52,223 nucleotides of DNA, from assembly GCA_017470505.1 (NCBI GenBank), contig JAFUYO010000042.1:1-52223 (forward strand), in the 5' to 3' direction. Under the pieces are notes generated by a model. The model had not been told where the DNA came from. It made no database searches and was given only the letters and a program-made list of their open reading frames with translations. The stretch is from Butyrivibrio sp. (lineage in GTDB: Bacteria; Bacillota; Clostridia; Lachnospirales; Lachnospiraceae). Shown in pieces: positions 8,544 to 17,082 of the stretch (position 1 is the stretch's first letter; every line of letters begins with the position of its first letter). Position numbers and translations under genes: made by a program.

Positions 8544-9749
8544 GTGGTAGTATCTTTTGTTTCTAATTACATAAACCACCACCAGCTCCCTTTTTGCGAG
8601 GCGATGAAGAGGCAGATTGGAGATGGCGGGAGCTTTTACTTCATCCAGACCATGCCAATGGAGGAAAAGCGCCGGCAGATGGGCTGGGGCGTCGACGAAA
8701 AGGCTCTCAGCTACCTGGTTCTTTATTATGAAGAGCCTGAGCGCGCTCAGGACCTCATAGAGAAGAGCGACGTTGTCCTCTTTGGCTGGACGGGCGGCGT
8801 CATAGATGATATCGAAAGAAAGCGTCTCTCATCGGGAAAGCTCGCCTTCAGGGTTTCGGAGAGGATATACCGCGAGGGGCAGTACAGGGCGATAAGCCCG
8901 AGGGGGCTTATGAGCAAGTACAGAGAGCACTTCGTCTACAGGAGTAAGCCTGTCTATCTCCTCTGTACAGGCGCCTATGTGGCGTCGGACTTTGCGCTCA
9001 TAAAGAGCTACCCCGGCAAGATGCTGAAATGGGGGTACTTCCCCGACGCATCAAAGGGCGCAGAGATGGGGACAGGTGGAGACCAGGATGTTGACAGCCC
9101 TTTAAGATTCTGCTGGGCGGGAAGACTCATAGATTTAAAGCACCCCGAGTTTGCCGTAAAGGCCGCTTCGGACCTTAAAAAGAGCGGTATACAGTTTACC
9201 ATGGATATCGTGGGCGGCGGGCCCCTGCTTGAGAGCATCAGGAAGATGGCGGCGTCCTTGAATGTTGCAGACAGCGTCAATATAACAGGGGGCAAGGCCC
9301 CGTATGAAGTCCTTGAATATATGAGACGGGCTGACATCTTTCTCTTTACGAGTAACTACTTAGAGGGGTGGGGAGCTGTCGTCAACGAAGCGATGCAGTG
9401 CAGCTGCGCCGTTGTTGCGTCAAACGAGGCGGGCTCTGTTCCGTTTCTCATTGAGGATAAGGTCAACGGCCTTGTATATGAGAACGGGGACTACAGCTCT
9501 TTTGGGGAGAAAGTTCTTTTCCTGGCAGGCCACAGGGAACTTATTACTGAATATAAGAAAAAGGCCAAAGAGACCATAGATAGGAAATGGAACGCAGAGG
9601 TTGCGGCGAGGGAGCTTTTAAGGTTCAGTCGCGAGTTTCTCTCAGGAAGAACGCCCTCTTTTGCAGTGGACGGGCCTGTAAGCCAAGCGCAGGTCCTGAA
9701 GGCGCCCGGATTTGTGCGCACCCTCCAGGAGAGGAACCATCTGGAGTGA
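8544..9749 (+). CDS. Family 4 (GT-B) glycosyltransferase
   Basis: The 401-residue protein has the GT-B layout. The N-terminal half begins VVSFVSNYINHHQLPFCEAM. The donor-binding half contains FCWAGRLIDLKHPEFAVKAA, IVGGGPLLESIRKMA and the E-x7-E region in SNYLEGWGAVVNEAMQCSCAVVAS. Initiation is at GTG 8544 behind a strong GGAGGAGG site. The N-terminal segment is typical of a subgroup that folds without a DxD motif. The gap upstream contains a terminator-like hairpin and a promoter-like palindrome, so this gene may head its own transcription unit. Donor and acceptor are unknown. Confidence 0.85.
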   Translation: MVVSFVSNYINHHQLPFCEAMKRQIGDGGSFYFIQTMPMEEKRRQMGWGVDEKALSYLVLYYEEPERAQDLIEKSDVVLFGWTGGVIDDIERKRLSSGKLAFRVSERIYREGQYRAISPRGLMSKYREHFVYRSKPVYLLCTGAYVASDFALIKSYPGKMLKWGYFPDASKGAEMGTGGDQDVDSPLRFCWAGRLIDLKHPEFAVKAASDLKKSGIQFTMDIVGGGPLLESIRKMAASLNVADSVNITGGKAPYEVLEYMRRADIFLFTSNYLEGWGAVVNEAMQCSCAVVASNEAGSVPFLIEDKVNGLVYENGDYSSFGEKVLFLAGHRELITEYKKKAKETIDRKWNAEVAARELLRFSREFLSGRTPSFAVDGPVSQAQVLKAPGFVRTLQERNHLE

Positions 9750-9807
9750 TGTTTATCAGGTTCAATTGAGCAAGTCCGTAACGCCCGATAACACATAAAG
9801 GAAACAC

Positions 9808-10821
9808 ATGGAAAGAAACAGTAAGACCATTTCGATCATAATACCCGCATACAACACGGAGGGGCTCCTTGATAAGTGTGTAAGGAGCGTCGCTGCGCAG
9901 GACTACCCCGCTGACCTTCTTGAGATCATAGTCGTTGACGATGGCTCGACAGACAGGACAGGCGAGATCGCGGATAATCTGGCAGCGGAATTTGAGAACG
10001 TCACAGTCATCCACAAGGAAAACGGCGGATCGAGCAGCGCAAGAAATGTCGGGATCGCCGCTGCAAAGGGGGAGTACCTGGGCTTTGTCGACAGCGACGA
10101 CTATATATCGCCGGAGATGTACTCAAAGCTTATGGATGCAGCCCTTCGGCACGGCGCTGACATGGTGCAGGCATCGAGGGATGAGATATCGGAGGACGGG
10201 AAAAGACTCCCCGACGTTGTGATCCCTCCTGACGGGGAGAAGGTCATAACCCCCGAGGAGCACCTAAAGAGCCTTCTTCTTCACACGGGAGATGCGTCCT
10301 TTTGCACGAAGATAACGAGGAGAAGTTTTTTTACGGAAAAGATGAGATTCCCCGAGGGGGAGCTCAACGAGGACTTCTACCTCATGATACATATGCTTGA
10401 GAAGGTAAATAAGCTTGTGCTCCTGCCCGGGCAGTACTACCACGTCTTTTACAGGAGCGGCAGCAATTCGCGAAAGAAAAAAGATGAGAAAGACTACTTT
10501 CCTCCCGTTTTCACGGATATTGTCAGAAACGCTGACGTGGCGGAGAGGATAGTCAGAAGAAATCACCCGAAGCTCCTTCCGATAGCAAGGCGCTTTGGCT
10601 TTGTGCAGAGGCTGGACTTCCTGCTGCACATCCCGATTTCGAAGATGACGAAAGAAAACGTTTTCTACCGCAGGGTTGTTGACGACCTGCGACGCGCTTT
10701 TTTTGAGATGCAGAGGAACAAATACCTCGCCAAAAAGCAGAAGGTCTACCTTGCCCTTTTGTCCATAGCTCCCAAATTTGTCAGAAAAACTCACGCCCGG
10801 ATAAGGAGACTTGACTCATAA
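9808..10821 (+). CDS. Family 2 glycosyltransferase
   Basis: The 337-residue GT-A enzyme starts KTISIIIPAYNTEGLLDKCVRSV. It has VDDGSTDRT (about 45-53), GGSSSARNVGIAAAKGEYLGFVDSDDYI with the metal-binding DSDD (about 91-96) and NEDFYLMI with a likely catalytic acid. The C-terminal 100 residues are basic and may associate with the membrane. The ribosome site AAGGAA precedes the ATG. It belongs to the first assembly block and probably elongates its lipid-linked glycan. Specificity cannot be predicted. Confidence 0.87.
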   Translation: MERNSKTISIIIPAYNTEGLLDKCVRSVAAQDYPADLLEIIVVDDGSTDRTGEIADNLAAEFENVTVIHKENGGSSSARNVGIAAAKGEYLGFVDSDDYISPEMYSKLMDAALRHGADMVQASRDEISEDGKRLPDVVIPPDGEKVITPEEHLKSLLLHTGDASFCTKITRRSFFTEKMRFPEGELNEDFYLMIHMLEKVNKLVLLPGQYYHVFYRSGSNSRKKKDEKDYFPPVFTDIVRNADVAERIVRRNHPKLLPIARRFGFVQRLDFLLHIPISKMTKENVFYRRVVDDLRRAFFEMQRNKYLAKKQKVYLALLSIAPKFVRKTHARIRRLDS

Positions 10822-10823
10822 TA

Positions 10824-12527
10824 ATGAAGAAAACAGTATTTGGACTGATTTTAATCATATCTCTCTGCGTGAGCATTTTTTATGGCTATCAGAAGGCAGG
10901 GTTTCACGAGGATGAGTACTACACCTATTTTTCATCGAACAGGAGCATCGGCCTGTACCAGCCTGACAGAGAGTGGCAGGATCGCCAGACCATACTCGAT
11001 GAGTTTTCGGTAAAAGAAGGTGAGGGCTTTAACTACGGGCTCGTTAAGCTCGTCCAGTCCTGGGATGTGCACCCGCCTGTGTACTACTATATTTTTCACA
11101 CCTTCTGCAGCCTGGTCCCAGGTGTCTTCTCCAGGTGGCCGGGGCTTATCACTAACCTCTTTGCCTTTGCTTTGTCGTTCATTGTTCTTGTTCTGATAAT
11201 GGAGAGGCTGAAGCTCCCACTTTATACAGAGGCGATGGTCCTCATGTTCTGGGGGCTGAACCCTCAGACCATATCGTGCAACATGCTGATCAGGATGTAC
11301 GCATGGCTCACCCTTGCTGTATTTGCCTGCGCCTACGTCCACATAAGGCTCCTTCAGGAATACAACAAAAACTACGCCTCTGTAAAGCACTTCGTTACAG
11401 AGAGCATCCTGCCCGTGATGGTTGTCGGATTCGTCGGCTTTCTCATTCAGTATTTTTTCATATTCTTTTTCTTTGTGATCGGATTTGTGACCTTTGTCTA
11501 TATCCTTTTTTTCAGAAAAAATATCCGGAATGCGTTTTTGTATGCTGCAGGCTGCGCAGTTTCACTCGCACTTGCGGTGATGTACTACCCCGCATCCCTC
11601 CACCATATGCTGGGAGGCTACCGGGGAAATGAAGCAGCAGGGAGTTTTCTGGACATCCCCGGCACCTGGGAGAGACTCTCTTTCTTCTTTGGACTTTTTC
11701 GCGACTTCGTCTTCGCGGGAGGACTTGTTCTGATAGTCCTGATCCTCTTTGTCTGCGGGATCTTCAAGATGCTGCAGGAAAGAGCCCCCCACAAGGCAGG
11801 CGCGGGAATGGGACCGATTGAAGGAAAGAGAAAAGACAGTAAGCCGGTTGCTGAAAACACAGATGCGGCGACAAAAAACAGGAAAGGGGCAGAAGGTGAG
11901 GGCAGGATCCATCTGACTGCAGCAAGGAAAAAAGCCCGGCTGCCGCGCCCCGAAGTCGAGGCCCTTACCTGTGCTTCGATTGGGTACTTCCTTCTGACAT
12001 CCAAGACCGCGCTCCTCGTGGGAGCGGCCTCAAACAGATATGAGATGCCGATCTACGGACTTCTGATCCTTCTCATATTTATGGACGCCGACTACATACT
12101 CTCATCCGTCGCCGGGAAAAAACTCCTGACCGTGTTCTACGCCTTTTGCCTGCTGCTTCTAATTAAAGGGCACTTCTACGACAGGAACATCCTCTTTCTC
12201 TATCCGGAGGACACAGTAAAAATAGCCTACGCCGCAGAGAACTCATCTGAAGTGGCTATCGTTATGTTTAACCCCGGGACCCCTCAGAACGTCTGGCGCC
12301 TCACCGACGAGCTCCTCATGTACCCTTCGGTCTTCTACATGGACGAAGAAAACCTATCGCCCATAACCGACCCGCGCATAATAAAGGCAACCAAGATCAT
12401 CCTCTACGCCGCCGACTCCGACTCCCAGAGCGAGAGCTTTAAAAACCTCCTCACCTCCTGCCCGCACCTCACCACCCTGCAGAAGGTCTCAGTCGAGGAC
12501 ATGTGGATCACCTATGTAGTAAACTAA
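10824..12527 (+). CDS. GT-C-like polytopic membrane protein
   Basis: The 567-residue protein has about ten membrane spans and an acidic motif, HEDEYYTY, in the first extracytoplasmic loop just after the first span (residues 28-35). This is the position of the catalytic acidic residues in GT-C enzymes such as ArnT/PMT, which use polyprenyl-phosphate sugars outside the cell. A charged, low-complexity cytoplasmic stretch (about 318-382, rich in Lys, Glu, Gly and Ala) interrupts the helices; I know of no family with this feature. The stop TAA is the edge of a MITE-like insertion. Function is inferred from topology. It may be a glycosyltransferase that uses the product of one of the GtrB-like enzymes. 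Confidence 0.6.
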   Translation: MKKTVFGLILIISLCVSIFYGYQKAGFHEDEYYTYFSSNRSIGLYQPDREWQDRQTILDEFSVKEGEGFNYGLVKLVQSWDVHPPVYYYIFHTFCSLVPGVFSRWPGLITNLFAFALSFIVLVLIMERLKLPLYTEAMVLMFWGLNPQTISCNMLIRMYAWLTLAVFACAYVHIRLLQEYNKNYASVKHFVTESILPVMVVGFVGFLIQYFFIFFFFVIGFVTFVYILFFRKNIRNAFLYAAGCAVSLALAVMYYPASLHHMLGGYRGNEAAGSFLDIPGTWERLSFFFGLFRDFVFAGGLVLIVLILFVCGIFKMLQERAPHKAGAGMGPIEGKRKDSKPVAENTDAATKNRKGAEGEGRIHLTAARKKARLPRPEVEALTCASIGYFLLTSKTALLVGAASNRYEMPIYGLLILLIFMDADYILSSVAGKKLLTVFYAFCLLLLIKGHFYDRNILFLYPEDTVKIAYAAENSSEVAIVMFNPGTPQNVWRLTDELLMYPSVFYMDEENLSPITDPRIIKATKIILYAADSDSQSESFKNLLTSCPHLTTLQKVSVEDMWITYVVN

Positions 12528-12631
12528 TGGTGTTAGTCGTAAAAAGGGTCGTTATTATGATTTTTCACAATTTCGTCTATTGATGAATGGGTGTTCCGAA
12601 TAATCACCGACCCATTTTCATACTAACACCA
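12528..12631. mobile_element. MITE-like palindromic element with 6-bp flanking repeats
   Basis: This 104-bp element has perfect 10-bp ends TGGTGTTAGT and ACTAACACCA, with further inner pairing (GGGTCG facing CGACCC). It is flanked directly on both sides by AACTAA (12522-12527 and 12632-12637), as expected for a target-site duplication. The left copy includes the stop codon of the preceding gene, so an insertion here would leave that protein intact. It encodes nothing. A non-autonomous transposable element is the simplest reading; no transposase is in the window. Confidence 0.55.
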
Positions 12632-12672
12632 AACTAATAAGTCAGCGGTTCTCTTGAGTAGCCGAAATCTCA

Positions 12673-12853
12673 GGTCAGGGCAGACATAAATCCGGATGCG
12701 AATCATTTTGACGAGGAGATGATTTATCGGATGAAAAAATGAATGCTTCGTGACTTTTCCGAATAACATGAGAGGAGCGAAGCATTCATTTTTGAATCCT
12801 GATAAATCACGACACAGTCAACGTGAGCAGACGGATTTATGTCTGCCCTGACC
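12673..12853. repeat. 181-nt near-perfect hairpin / long inverted repeat
   Basis: The outer arms, 12673-12694 and 12832-12853, are perfect 22-bp inverted copies starting GGTCAGGGCAGACAT. A second nested stem pairs GATTTATC and AATGAATGCTTCG (12721-12750) with CGAAGCATTCATT and GATAAATC (12778-12808), closing on a 27-nt loop. Between the two stems, TTGAC faces GTCAA. There is no reading frame of note. It could be a miniature transposable element, a bidirectional terminator separating two operons or a structured RNA. It lies in the only gene-free gap over 300 nt (12528-12972). Confidence 0.65.
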
Positions 12854-12890
12854 GGGACGCCTGACTATCAGAACTAAATTGCAACACTAC

Positions 12891-12929
12891 CGCACTTTTT
12901 TTGACCTTTAGTGCGTAATATTATATAAT
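12891..12929 (+). promoter_or_regulatory. Strong sigma-A promoter with flanking inverted repeat
   Basis: TTGACC (12901-12906) and TATAAT (12924-12929) are spaced by exactly 17 nt, the best promoter seen in the window. CGCACT (12891-12896) and AGTGCG (12910-12915) form an inverted repeat that straddles the -35 box and could be an operator. The start codon of the dehydratase gene is 43 nt downstream of the -10 box. This promoter probably drives a large part of the right-hand 39 kb. Confidence 0.75.
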
Positions 12930-12972
12930 CATGTCGTCAGGCACTCGCCTGCACATAAGGAGACATATATAA

Positions 12973-13983
12973 ATGGACAGATCAATGATCGATAATAAAA
13001 CAATTCTGGTAACAGGGGGAACGGGCTCCTTCGGACACTGCTTCACCGAGTATGTCCTTCAGCACTATAACCCCAAAAAGCTCATCATCTACTCCCGCGA
13101 TGAGTTCAAACAGTTCACGATGTCCAATGAGAAGATCTATAAGGACAACGCTGATAAGATGAGATTTTTCATCGGTGACGTCAGGGACGGCGCAAGGCTT
13201 GAGAGGGCGTGTGAAAATGTAGACTACATTGTTCATGCCGCAGCGCTTAAGCAGGTTCCTGCGTGTGAGTACAACCCCGATGAGGCAATAAAGACCAATA
13301 TAACAGGCGCACAGAGCGTTATCAACGCAGCGCTGAACACAGGTGTAAAGAGGGTGGTTGCCCTCTCAACCGACAAGGCGGTCAATCCCGTGAACCTCTA
13401 CGGAGCGACCAAGATGGTTTCCGATAAGCTCTTTATCGCGGCAAATGCCTATGCCGGAGCCAAGGACATCAACTTCTCGATCGTCCGCTACGGAAATGTC
13501 GCAGGCAGCAGGGGCTCTATCATCCCGTTCTTTAAAGAGCTGCTTGACCGCGGCGAGAAAGAGCTTCCGATAACTGACTACAGGATGACGAGATTCTGGA
13601 TCAGTCTGCCCGAGGGTGTTGAGCTCGTACTCAAGGCTCTGGCTGAGTCAAACGGAGGAGAGACCTTCATCAGTAAGATCCCCTCTTTTAATATCAGGGA
13701 TCTGGCTGAGGCCATGTGCCCCGGAATAAAGACAGTTGAGGTCGGTATCCGTCCCGGTGAGAAGCTGGACGAAGTCATGGTCACAACCGAGGATGCTCCT
13801 TTTACCTATGAATTTGACAAACACTTTATCATATACCCGCAGGTGATCTTCAATGAGCGCCAGGCTCCGGATCCCAATGGGAAGAAGGTTCCCGAGGGCT
13901 TCTACTACAGCTCGGGCAACAACAGGGAGTGGATGAGTATCGAGGACATCAGAAACAGACTCTCCGAAGCTGTAGACCACTGA
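12973..13983 (+). CDS. UDP-GlcNAc 4,6-dehydratase, inverting (PseB/FlaA1-type)
   Basis: The 336-residue soluble SDR enzyme has GGTGSFG (residues 15-21), SRDEFKQ and MSNEK typical of the CapD/PseB group, and the catalytic Ser/Asp/Lys segment LSTDKA (131-136). The tyrosine of YxxxK is intact (Y143, K147). That Ser-Tyr-Lys arrangement marks the short inverting enzymes (PseB, FlaA1, CapE), whereas the long membrane enzyme at 29334 has Met in place of Tyr. The product would be a UDP-2-acetamido-2,6-dideoxy-4-ketohexose, a precursor of pseudaminic acid, FucNAc-type or aminodideoxy sugars. AAGGAG lies 10 nt before the ATG. It is the first gene after the promoter at 12901. Confidence 0.88.
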   Translation: MDRSMIDNKTILVTGGTGSFGHCFTEYVLQHYNPKKLIIYSRDEFKQFTMSNEKIYKDNADKMRFFIGDVRDGARLERACENVDYIVHAAALKQVPACEYNPDEAIKTNITGAQSVINAALNTGVKRVVALSTDKAVNPVNLYGATKMVSDKLFIAANAYAGAKDINFSIVRYGNVAGSRGSIIPFFKELLDRGEKELPITDYRMTRFWISLPEGVELVLKALAESNGGETFISKIPSFNIRDLAEAMCPGIKTVEVGIRPGEKLDEVMVTTEDAPFTYEFDKHFIIYPQVIFNERQAPDPNGKKVPEGFYYSSGNNREWMSIEDIRNRLSEAVDH

Positions 13984-14004
13984 CATCATAATATAAGGTA
14001 AGGC

Positions 14005-14131
14005 ACTGTAAATTCAGACAAACAGATTGTGAAATAATTTGTTTACAGTTCCTAAGCATGGAGTCGGAAGCACCGGGTTCTTAGTGGCCGATGCTTCCGA
14101 TGTTTTGCTTAAGGAACTACGGTTCCTTAAG
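14005..14131 (+). promoter_or_regulatory. Three consecutive hairpins in a 173-nt leader
   Basis: Hairpin 1: ACTGTAAA (14005-14012) with TTTACAGT (14042-14049). Hairpin 2: TCGGAAGCA (14064-14072) with TGCTTCCGA (14092-14100), followed by TGTTTTG, so it is terminator-like. Hairpin 3: CTTAAGGAAC (14108-14117), loop TACG, GTTCCTTAAG (14122-14131). The ribosome site of the TTG-initiated gene at 14157 follows. The order suggests attenuation or translational control, but no known riboswitch was recognised. Confidence 0.5.
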
Positions 14132-14156
14132 AGAAACGGAAGGAGAGCGGCACACT

Positions 14157-15221
14157 TTGCTGGAACTAAGTGTTATCGTGCCTGTGTACAACATGGCATC
14201 GGACGGAAAACTTAAGTTTTGCCTGGACAGCCTGATCGCCCAGACAATGCCGGAGGGGAGCTACGAGATTATAGCGGTAGATGACTGCTCGACGGATGAG
14301 TCCTGGGATATACTGAGGGACTACATGGAGAGGTACCCCGGTAAGTTCATCGCGGTTCACTCGGATGTCAACCTCCACCAGGGCGGCGCTAAGAACATCG
14401 GACTTGCCAGGGCGCGCGGAGAGTGGCTCGGCTTTATCGACGCAGACGACTGGGTTGTGCCAACCTACTATGAGAGACTTATCAGAAAGGCCAGAGAGAC
14501 CGGAGCCGACATGGTTGGGTGCGACTACTGCCTCACCCATGAGCACAGCTATAAGGTGGGCGAAATTGTCCACAACAACAGCTTTGACCAGACAGGCCCC
14601 CTTGACAAAACAAGGTACAAAAAGCTCCTCATAGAGACAGGAAGCCTTGTCGTGAAGGTCTACAAAAGAGAGCTTATAGTCGGGGATTATGAGCACGGCA
14701 CCAGGGAAAAACTCGATATTTTTCCCGAGAACATATTCTACGAGGACAATGCTGTCTGCAACAACTGGATGATCAGGGCCACACACTTTGAGTACATTCA
14801 GGAGCCGCTCTATTTTTACTACCAGCACGGCACATCCACCGTGCACAGCATCTCAAAGAAAAACCTTGAGGACAGGATGGAGGCGGGAAGGCTCCTCCTT
14901 GAGACCGCGAAAAAAGAGGGCTATTTTGACGAATACCGCCCTGAGATAGAGTTTCAGTTCACTGTCCTTTTTTACGTGAACACCCTGTTTTCCGCAATGC
15001 CAAGAAAGTACAGGGTGCAGAACTGCTACAGCTTCACAAGAGAGCTCGGCAGGCAGATGAAAGAGACTTTTCCGGATTTTCAGAAAAATCCTTATTATAT
15101 AGAAAAAATTCATCCGGAGGAAAAAAAGCTCATCTCCCTCCAGATGAAGTCACACCTTCTTTTTTACATATACTACAGACTGCTGTGGTTCTACAGAGAC
15201 ATGAGAGCCGCAGCGAAGTGA
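14157..15221 (+). CDS. Family 2 glycosyltransferase
   Basis: The protein has about 354 residues from the proposed TTG start. That start is chosen because AAGGAG (14140-14145) precedes it and the conserved LSVIVPVYNMA strand begins two codons later; an upstream in-frame ATG at 14091 lies inside a hairpin and would add a non-homologous tail. GT-A motifs are VDDCSTDES, GGAKNIGLARARGEWLGFIDADDWV with DADD as the metal site, and FYEDNAVCNNWM. The C-terminal third is basic with aromatic patches, as in many capsule GT2 enzymes. It is separated from the dehydratase by a structured leader. Specificity is unknown. Confidence 0.83.
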   Translation: MLELSVIVPVYNMASDGKLKFCLDSLIAQTMPEGSYEIIAVDDCSTDESWDILRDYMERYPGKFIAVHSDVNLHQGGAKNIGLARARGEWLGFIDADDWVVPTYYERLIRKARETGADMVGCDYCLTHEHSYKVGEIVHNNSFDQTGPLDKTRYKKLLIETGSLVVKVYKRELIVGDYEHGTREKLDIFPENIFYEDNAVCNNWMIRATHFEYIQEPLYFYYQHGTSTVHSISKKNLEDRMEAGRLLLETAKKEGYFDEYRPEIEFQFTVLFYVNTLFSAMPRKYRVQNCYSFTRELGRQMKETFPDFQKNPYYIEKIHPEEKKLISLQMKSHLLFYIYYRLLWFYRDMRAAAK

Positions 15222-15313
15222 CCGGAACAATTTACCTGACTGATTTTCCGAATGCTGCCTGATGAGCCCTGACAATTGTGAGAAGCGCTCGAATACGGCA
15301 GCAGTGATCGGTC
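15220..15313 (+). other. Intercistronic inverted repeat
   Basis: GACCG at 15220-15224 faces CGGTC at 15309-15313, and inside them GCTGCC (15254-15259) faces GGCAGC (15297-15302). The element begins in the stop codon of the glycosyltransferase and ends before the ribosome site of the ABC transporter. The pairing is imperfect, so this is a weaker example of the intercistronic hairpins seen through the region. Confidence 0.35.
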
Positions 15314-15333
15314 GTTTGAAGGGAAAGGGCTAG

Positions 15334-17082
15334 ATGCGAAAGATATACGGCAAACTGAAAGTGCTCCTCGATGCAAGGCAGAAGAGGCAGATGGTGGGCA
15401 TCGTCATTCTGATGCTGATCGGCGGCGTTCTGGAGTCGCTCGGTATAGCCATGATCGCCCCTGTCATGCAGGTGGTCGTGGACCCGCAGCAGGTTCAGGA
15501 GAACAGGATACTCTCGGGCATATATGATTTTTTTAACCTTAGCAGCACTACTCAGCTGGCGGCACTTATCATGGTGGCGCTGATTCTTGTGTTTGTGATA
15601 AAGAACATCTTCCTGTACTTCATGAATGTGGTCCAGCTGAGATTCGTCTACACCAACCAGTTCGCCACATCCAGGCGCATGATGATAAACTTCATGCAGC
15701 GCCCCTACGAGTACTACTTAAACGCGGACACGACGGTCATCCAGAGGAATATCACATCGGACGTCAACAATCTCTACGCCCTGATACTGAGCTGCCTGCA
15801 GCTCATCAGTGAGATGATAGTCTTCGTGTGCCTTGTTGCGATCCTCTTAAGCCAGGACGCAAGGATGACAATTACGATTGCGACGCTCCTTGTCATAGTC
15901 CTTCTTGTCATCAAGTTTTTCATAAAGCCTGTCATGGTAAAGGCAGGGCAGGACAATCAGGACTACTACAGCGGCCTGTACAAGTGGATCTACGAGTCGG
16001 TGACAGGCATCAAGGAAATCAAGGTCGCAAACAAGGAGAACTACTTTATAAACGGCTACGCGGACTGCGGCGCGGGATATGTAAACGCGGTTCAGAAGTA
16101 CAATCTGTACAACTCAACGCCCAGGCTCCTCATCGAGACGATAGCAATAGCGGGCATGGTCGGATATATGCTCGTTGTGATGCTGAACGGCACGAGCCTC
16201 ACATCCCTCCTTCCGCAGATGACAGTCCTTGCAGCAGCTGCCGCAAGGCTTCTTCCGAGCGCGAACAGGATCAACAATTATCTGACGTCGATCGCCTATT
16301 TTGAGCCTTTCCTCGACAACGTCTCGGACAACCTCCAGATGGAGATCCACGATGAGTCAATATCCTACGACAGCGAGAAATACCGCGAAAAGTCCGAGGT
16401 TACAAAGCTCCCTGTCAAAAAGACGATCACGCTTTCTGACATCACCTACAAGTACCCCGGAACCGACAAGCTAATCCTGGACGGAGCATCGATGGAGATC
16501 CCAGTCGGTAAGAGCGTCGGGATCGTGGGAACCTCCGGCGCAGGCAAGACGACTATTGTGGACGTTCTCTTGGGGCTCCTCATCCCCGAAAAGGGCGTTA
16601 TCATGGCAGACGGAGTGGACGTCAACACCAATTACCGCGGGTGGCTCAAGAACATCGGATATATCCCCCAGACCATTTTTATGACGGATTCAACCATCAG
16701 GAAGAATGTGGCTTTTGGCGTTCCCGATGACGAGATAGATGACAACAAGGTGTGGCAGGCTCTTAAGGAGGCTGCCCTCGATGAATTTGTAAAAGAGCTC
16801 CCGGAGGGGCTTGACACCCAGATCGGCGAGCGTGGGATAAGGCTCTCCGGCGGGCAGAGACAGAGAATAGGAATAGCAAGGGCCCTCTTTGAGGACCCGG
16901 AGGTTCTGGTCCTCGACGAGGCTACATCTGCCCTCGACAACGACACAGAGGCCGCGATAATGGACTCGATCAACCGCCTCCACGGCAGGAAGACGCTTGT
17001 CATCATTGCCCACAGGCTCCAGACCATAGAGAAGTGCGACATGATCTACAATATCGGCGAAGGGAAGGCTACGCTTAAATGA
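15334..17082 (+). CDS. ABC transporter, fused permease/ATPase (lipid-linked glycan flippase, PglK/MsbA-like)
   Basis: The 582-residue half-transporter has an N-terminal six-span membrane domain (to about residue 320) and a C-terminal ATPase with Walker A GTSGAGKTT (about 400-408), LSGGQRQRIGIARAL (about 505-519) and Walker B VLVLDEATSALD (about 526-537). A homodimer would move a lipid-linked oligosaccharide across the membrane, as PglK does for the Campylobacter heptasaccharide. No Wzx-type flippase is visible in the window, so this is the best flippase candidate for the Pgl-like cassette at 29334-35411. The next gene overlaps its end by 4 nt (ATGA). Export of another substrate cannot be excluded. 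Confidence 0.85.
   Translation: MRKIYGKLKVLLDARQKRQMVGIVILMLIGGVLESLGIAMIAPVMQVVVDPQQVQENRILSGIYDFFNLSSTTQLAALIMVALILVFVIKNIFLYFMNVVQLRFVYTNQFATSRRMMINFMQRPYEYYLNADTTVIQRNITSDVNNLYALILSCLQLISEMIVFVCLVAILLSQDARMTITIATLLVIVLLVIKFFIKPVMVKAGQDNQDYYSGLYKWIYESVTGIKEIKVANKENYFINGYADCGAGYVNAVQKYNLYNSTPRLLIETIAIAGMVGYMLVVMLNGTSLTSLLPQMTVLAAAAARLLPSANRINNYLTSIAYFEPFLDNVSDNLQMEIHDESISYDSEKYREKSEVTKLPVKKTITLSDITYKYPGTDKLILDGASMEIPVGKSVGIVGTSGAGKTTIVDVLLGLLIPEKGVIMADGVDVNTNYRGWLKNIGYIPQTIFMTDSTIRKNVAFGVPDDEIDDNKVWQALKEAALDEFVKELPEGLDTQIGERGIRLSGGQRQRIGIARALFEDPEVLVLDEATSALDNDTEAAIMDSINRLHGRKTLVIIAHRLQTIEKCDMIYNIGEGKATLK

Noticed and set aside
12632-12877. AACTAA on both sides of the 181-nt hairpin region as a second target-site duplication.
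   Set aside because: The hexamer is AT-rich and the sequences just inside the copies do not form clean terminal inverted repeats, so chance is likely.
14091-14156. ATG 14091 as the start of the glycosyltransferase at 14157.
   Set aside because: The extra 22 residues do not resemble the family, the codon overlaps a hairpin arm and the ribosome site lies far downstream, next to TTG 14157.
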